Of a DNA stretch of 64,000 nucleotides, positions 63,111 to 64,000 are shown piece by piece (positions within the stretch are counted from its first letter, which is position 1; each line of letters begins with the position of its first letter). Under the pieces are notes generated by a model. It was given only the letters and a program-made list of their open reading frames with translations, was not told where the DNA came from and made no database searches. The DNA comes from Paraburkholderia unamae (GTDB lineage: Bacteria > Pseudomonadota > Gammaproteobacteria > Burkholderiales > Burkholderiaceae), in NCBI RefSeq assembly GCF_003268775.1, contig NZ_QLSU01000017.1, positions 108,824-172,823 of the forward strand, read 5' to 3'. A program made the translations under genes and the position numbers.

Positions 63111-63134
63111 AAAACCGTCAGCTTGGCCTGACGG
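63111..63134 (-). terminator. Terminator at the end of the small Pro-rich gene
   Basis: CCGTCAG and CTGACGG form a 7-bp stem with a 6-base loop; on the minus strand a TTTTT follows. It overlaps the stop codon of the gene at 63118. Confidence 0.8.
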
Positions 63135-63312
63135 CGCCCGAACGGCCTCGTTGCGCGACAGTGTGCGGCACTTCTCCCGGCTCCGGCGGCGGATCGCCGA
63201 TGGGGGGCACGTCGGGCTCGCCGGGTTGATCGGGTGGGGGATCGTCGGGCTGCGGGGTGTGCGCAAGCCAGGGCTTCACGCGGACGGCGTCAAGGGATTT
63301 GCAGCTCGGCAT
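63118..63312 (-). CDS. Small Pro-rich acidic protein
   Basis: 64 residues. Start MPSCKSLDAVRVKPWLAHT is followed by a Pro/Asp/Glu-rich stretch (PDDPPPDQPGEPDVPPIGD). There is no membrane or metal motif. GAGGAG is six bases before the ATG. It ends inside a strong terminator. It is likely expressed, but function is unknown. Confidence 0.55.
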   Translation of the reverse strand: MPSCKSLDAVRVKPWLAHTPQPDDPPPDQPGEPDVPPIGDPPPEPGEVPHTVAQRGRSGAVRPS

Positions 63313-63427
63313 CTTTCGCTCCTCATGATGGACGCGAAACTCACACTGCAAGCGTCGTACCGCCAGTGCGCCCGCGCAAGGGCGAGCGTACGCTCTGGCT
63401 GCCGTCCGGCTGTCTGCCTGTTCCGGC

Positions 63428-64000
63428 TCAGGCGCCGCCGGCCACGCGCGCGGGCGCGTCGCCCTTGCCACCGCCTTCGTTGCCGTACTCGACCAGACGG
63501 TTATAGAGCGTCTTCAGGCTGATGCCGAGAATCTCGGCCGCGCGCGTCTTCACGCCGCCGCACTGATCTAACGTCGCCAGAATGAGCTGGCGATCGGCGT
63601 CGGCGAGCGAGGTGCCGAACGGGATCGTCACGGCGGTGCCGGCAACCGGCTTCGAGAGCGAAATCTGCAACGGCACCGTGGCCGTGAAATCGCCGTCGTT
63701 GCCCGACATGATATGCGCGCGCTGCACGTAGTTCTTGAGCTCGCGCACGTTGCCGGGCCACGGGTAGGCCGCCAGCATCTCGCGCACGGCGGCCGGAAAC
63801 TGCTTTTTCGTGCCGTGACGCTCATTCAGTTCGTCGAGAAACGCCTGGGCCAGCAGCTCGACGTCCTTGCCGCGCTCGCGCAGCGGCGGCAGGCTGATCG
63901 GGAATACGTTCAGGCGGTGGTAAAGGTCCAGACGCAGCTTGCCGTCGGCCACGGCCTGTTCGGGGTCGCGATTGGTCGCCGCGATCAGGCGCACGTCGGT
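63428..64000 (-). CDS. Sigma-54-dependent response regulator, C-terminal part
   Basis: 191 residues of the C-terminus are visible; the N-terminus is beyond the right edge. The AAA+ sigma-54 activator part has RLIAATNRD, FPISLPPLRERGKDVELLA and WPGNVRELKNYVQRA. A Fis-type helix-turn-helix (about the last 50 residues) has LDQCGGVKTRAAEILGISLKTLYNRL. The receiver or other sensor domain is not in view. It would bind an upstream enhancer and activate sigma-54 promoters by ATP hydrolysis. Target genes are unknown. Confidence 0.92.
   Translation of the reverse strand, partial: TDVRLIAATNRDPEQAVADGKLRLDLYHRLNVFPISLPPLRERGKDVELLAQAFLDELNERHGTKKQFPAAVREMLAAYPWPGNVRELKNYVQRAHIMSGNDGDFTATVPLQISLSKPVAGTAVTIPFGTSLADADRQLILATLDQCGGVKTRAAEILGISLKTLYNRLVEYGNEGGGKGDAPARVAGGA

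Overview
The window is dense, GC-rich (roughly two thirds G+C) bacterial chromosome. It most resembles a betaproteobacterium of the Burkholderiaceae (Burkholderia / Paraburkholderia / Caballeronia group). The reasons are strong third-position GC bias, an FtsK with a very long Pro/Ala linker, an intracellular PHB depolymerase, a rsxB-nth pair, many small Burkholderia-type conserved proteins, and a Dcm/Vsr pair very close to the E. coli proteins. I see no prophage, integrase, transposase, IS element or CRISPR array. Nearly everything is core or lineage-specific chromosomal gene content.

Layout. 1-9 kb: the end of an MliC-like lysozyme inhibitor, a small lipoprotein, purT, a META-domain lipoprotein, a large ftsK and a periplasmic lactonase. 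9-16 kb: a tiny DUF3096 membrane protein, a GH15 glycosidase, phaZ, a TetR regulator, rsxB-nth and a DUF1841 protein. 16-24 kb: two small c-type cytochromes facing away from a MoxR ATPase/VWA pair, a BenE-type transporter, transaldolase, a PhnB-like protein and a FUSC membrane protein. 24-31 kb, mostly minus strand: the MctP-type symporter with its DUF3311 partner, a SpeE-like protein, a Mug/deoxyinosine glycosylase, ubiC and htpG. 31-37 kb: a MocR regulator facing a five-gene cluster (glyoxalase-like protein, EamA exporter, aminotransferase, RidA, PhzF), with three TACCGGTA-type boxes in the gap between them. 37-46 kb: a GGDEF-EAL protein, a ChrA transporter, then an operon of an MHS transporter, an M20 amidohydrolase and an acetylpolyamine amidohydrolase divergent from a LysR regulator, with an AT-rich dyad between them. 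46-58 kb: a CopD-like protein, parE-parC, an MntA-HepT toxin-antitoxin pair, uup, a DUF4399 protein, rubredoxin, tRNA-Arg(CCU), two small hypothetical genes and dcm-vsr. 58-64 kb: a PEBP-like protein, a DHA2 drug transporter, a glycine-zipper protein, otsA, two small hydrophilic proteins and the C-terminal part of a sigma-54 response regulator.

How genes work together. The clearest functional units are the MocR cluster (probably metabolism and export of an amino compound, with RidA removing reactive imines), the LysR/MHS/M20/APAH operon (probably uptake and hydrolysis of an N-acylated or N-carbamoylated amine), mntA-hepT, and dcm-vsr (CCWGG-type methylation plus repair of the resulting T:G mismatches). 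The most interesting candidates for follow-up are the two regulated catabolic clusters and their operator-like repeats. None of them can be called a new system from sequence alone. Starts were chosen from ribosome-binding sites and family N-termini. Coordinates of coding regions include the stop codon.
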